64,000 bases of DNA, taken from assembly GCF_046254955.1 (NCBI RefSeq), contig NZ_JBJXRG010000001.1, forward strand, positions 372,001 through 436,000, in the 5' to 3' direction. Positions 63,150-64,000 of this stretch are shown piece after piece. The DNA comes from Qipengyuania_C sp046254955. Lineage in GTDB: Bacteria; Pseudomonadota; Alphaproteobacteria; Sphingomonadales; Sphingomonadaceae. How positions within the stretch are numbered: the first letter of the stretch is position 1; every line of letters starts with the position of its first letter. The position numbers and the translations under genes were made by a program. The notes under the pieces are model-generated. The model did no database searches. It had not been told where the DNA came from and was given only the letters and a program-made list of their open reading frames with translations.

Positions 63150-64000
63150 GCGATTGGCTGCGCCAGCAGCTGATTTCTGTATCGCAAGAATTTCCTGACC
63201 GCCTCGCCGTAGATGGCGGCAAGGCCGGCCAGCTTACCTACCGCGAACTGTATGGGCTGGCTTCGGCAATCTCCGAGGCGGTTGCCGCGCATGGATCTGT
63301 CGGCATTCTCAGCAATCGGCGCCCCGAAGCCTATGTGGCTGTGCTGGCCTGCTATCTTGGCGGAATCCCTTTCACGCCGCTTAATCCCAAGTTTCCCGAA
63401 GAGCGGCTGCGCAAGATCATCGAACTGTCGGATGTTAGCCTGGTCTTGCACGACACGACGACCACTGGCGTCGCCGATGAACTGGGCGCAGCAGCGCATG
63501 CGATCGATCTTTACGGCATCCAGTCGGCAAGTGCGATGGTCGAGGTGTCTGAGGATGCGATTGCCTACCGCATGTTCACTTCAGGCAGCACCGGCGAGCC
63601 CAAAGGCGTGCCGATTCCCGTCAGCGCGCTGACCCACTATGTGCGCGCAATCGGCGAAACGCTCGGCCTTCCGGACGAAGGTCGTTACAGCCAGCTGTTC
63701 GACCTCAGCTTCGACCTTTCAATCCACGATATTTTCGTGACCTTCGCCAATGGCGGCACACTGGTTCCGGCGAATGAGATCAACCTTCTGATGCCGCATA
63801 CCTATATCGCCAAGCAGCAGATCGACGTGTGGTTTTCGGTCCCGATGCTAGCGATGAGCGCCGCGCGCGGGTTGGCCAGGGCGGAGCCTGCACATTGCCT
63901 CAAGCTCGCTCTGTTCTGCGGAGAGGCCTTACCGATGGACTACGTTCGCGGGTTCCGTGATCTGATGCAAGACGGCGCGCCGCTGTGGAACCTGTATGGC
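63146..64000 (+). CDS. AMP-forming adenylation enzyme, N-terminal part (cut by window edge)
   Basis: The visible 285 residues form the large domain of an acyl-adenylating enzyme: MFTSGSTGEPKGVPI is the AMP-binding P-loop, and FDLSFDLSIHDIF and LFCGEALP match adenylation core motifs. The sequence resembles stand-alone amino-acid adenylating (DltA/NRPS-type) domains more than fatty acyl-CoA ligases. It starts with ATGA overlapping the ACP gene. It probably loads the ACP with an acid or amino acid. The ORF continues beyond the window. Confidence 0.9.
   Translation, partial: MSDWLRQQLISVSQEFPDRLAVDGGKAGQLTYRELYGLASAISEAVAAHGSVGILSNRRPEAYVAVLACYLGGIPFTPLNPKFPEERLRKIIELSDVSLVLHDTTTTGVADELGAAAHAIDLYGIQSASAMVEVSEDAIAYRMFTSGSTGEPKGVPIPVSALTHYVRAIGETLGLPDEGRYSQLFDLSFDLSIHDIFVTFANGGTLVPANEINLLMPHTYIAKQQIDVWFSVPMLAMSAARGLARAEPAHCLKLALFCGEALPMDYVRGFRDLMQDGAPLWNLYG

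Overview
The window looks like a chromosomal segment of a marine alphaproteobacterium of the order Sphingomonadales, most likely Erythrobacteraceae. The evidence is high GC with strong third-position GC, a crtY-crtI-crtB carotenoid operon, TPP and glycine riboswitches in alphaproteobacterial settings, a two-gene MetH, and many 1- and 4-base start/stop overlaps. No insertion sequence, CRISPR array, rRNA or integrase was seen. The family assignment comes from gene content and was not computed.

Layout. 1-2029: the 5' end of thiC behind a TPP riboswitch, then three small membrane proteins. 2289-4658: a membrane GGDEF-EAL protein. 4703-11213: oxygenases (a Baeyer-Villiger-type monooxygenase with a TetR regulator; a flavin monooxygenase, CYP153-like P450 and MEKHLA protein in one operon) and a secreted repeat protein. 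11215-14903: EF-hand protein, S9 peptidase, MipA-like porin. 15010-19365: carotenoid operon crtY-crtI-LOG-crtB. 19410-23485: secreted SnoaL-like protein and a two-subunit acyl-CoA carboxylase whose alpha subunit has an internal stretch of foreign-looking composition. 23619-29088: MFS exporter, DNA polymerase IV, and a PhoX, membrane protein, 6-phosphogluconolactonase and Nudix operon. 29176-32135: SDR, zinc alcohol dehydrogenase, alpha/beta hydrolase, tRNA-Gly(CCC). 32298-38584: valine/isobutyrate degradation operon. 38571-41468: Nmad3-like protein, nucleotidyltransferase, flippase. 41465-41927: decayed gene remnants. 41928-52385: one-carbon block on the minus strand (ArsR-methyltransferase, metF, split metH, then glycine-riboswitch-controlled gcvT-gcvH-gcvPA-gcvPB). 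52520-64000: an exopolysaccharide locus running off the right edge.

How the genes work together. In the one-carbon block the glycine cleavage system makes 5,10-methylene-THF, MetF reduces it to methyl-THF and MetH uses it to methylate homocysteine; an ArsR-methyltransferase fusion with a near-palindromic operator just upstream of its start is the likely regulator. In the valine operon the acyl-CoA dehydrogenase, enoyl-CoA hydratase, 3-hydroxyisobutyryl-CoA hydrolase, MmsB and MmsA form a complete route from isobutyryl-CoA to propionyl-CoA. The exopolysaccharide locus combines glycosyltransferases, a flippase, a Wzy-like polymerase and a tailspike-like beta-helix protein. It ends in a sulfotransferase-like protein, an acyl-carrier protein and an AMP-forming adenylation enzyme, which hints at carrier-protein-based decoration of the polymer. 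That end of the locus is the best candidate here for undescribed biology.
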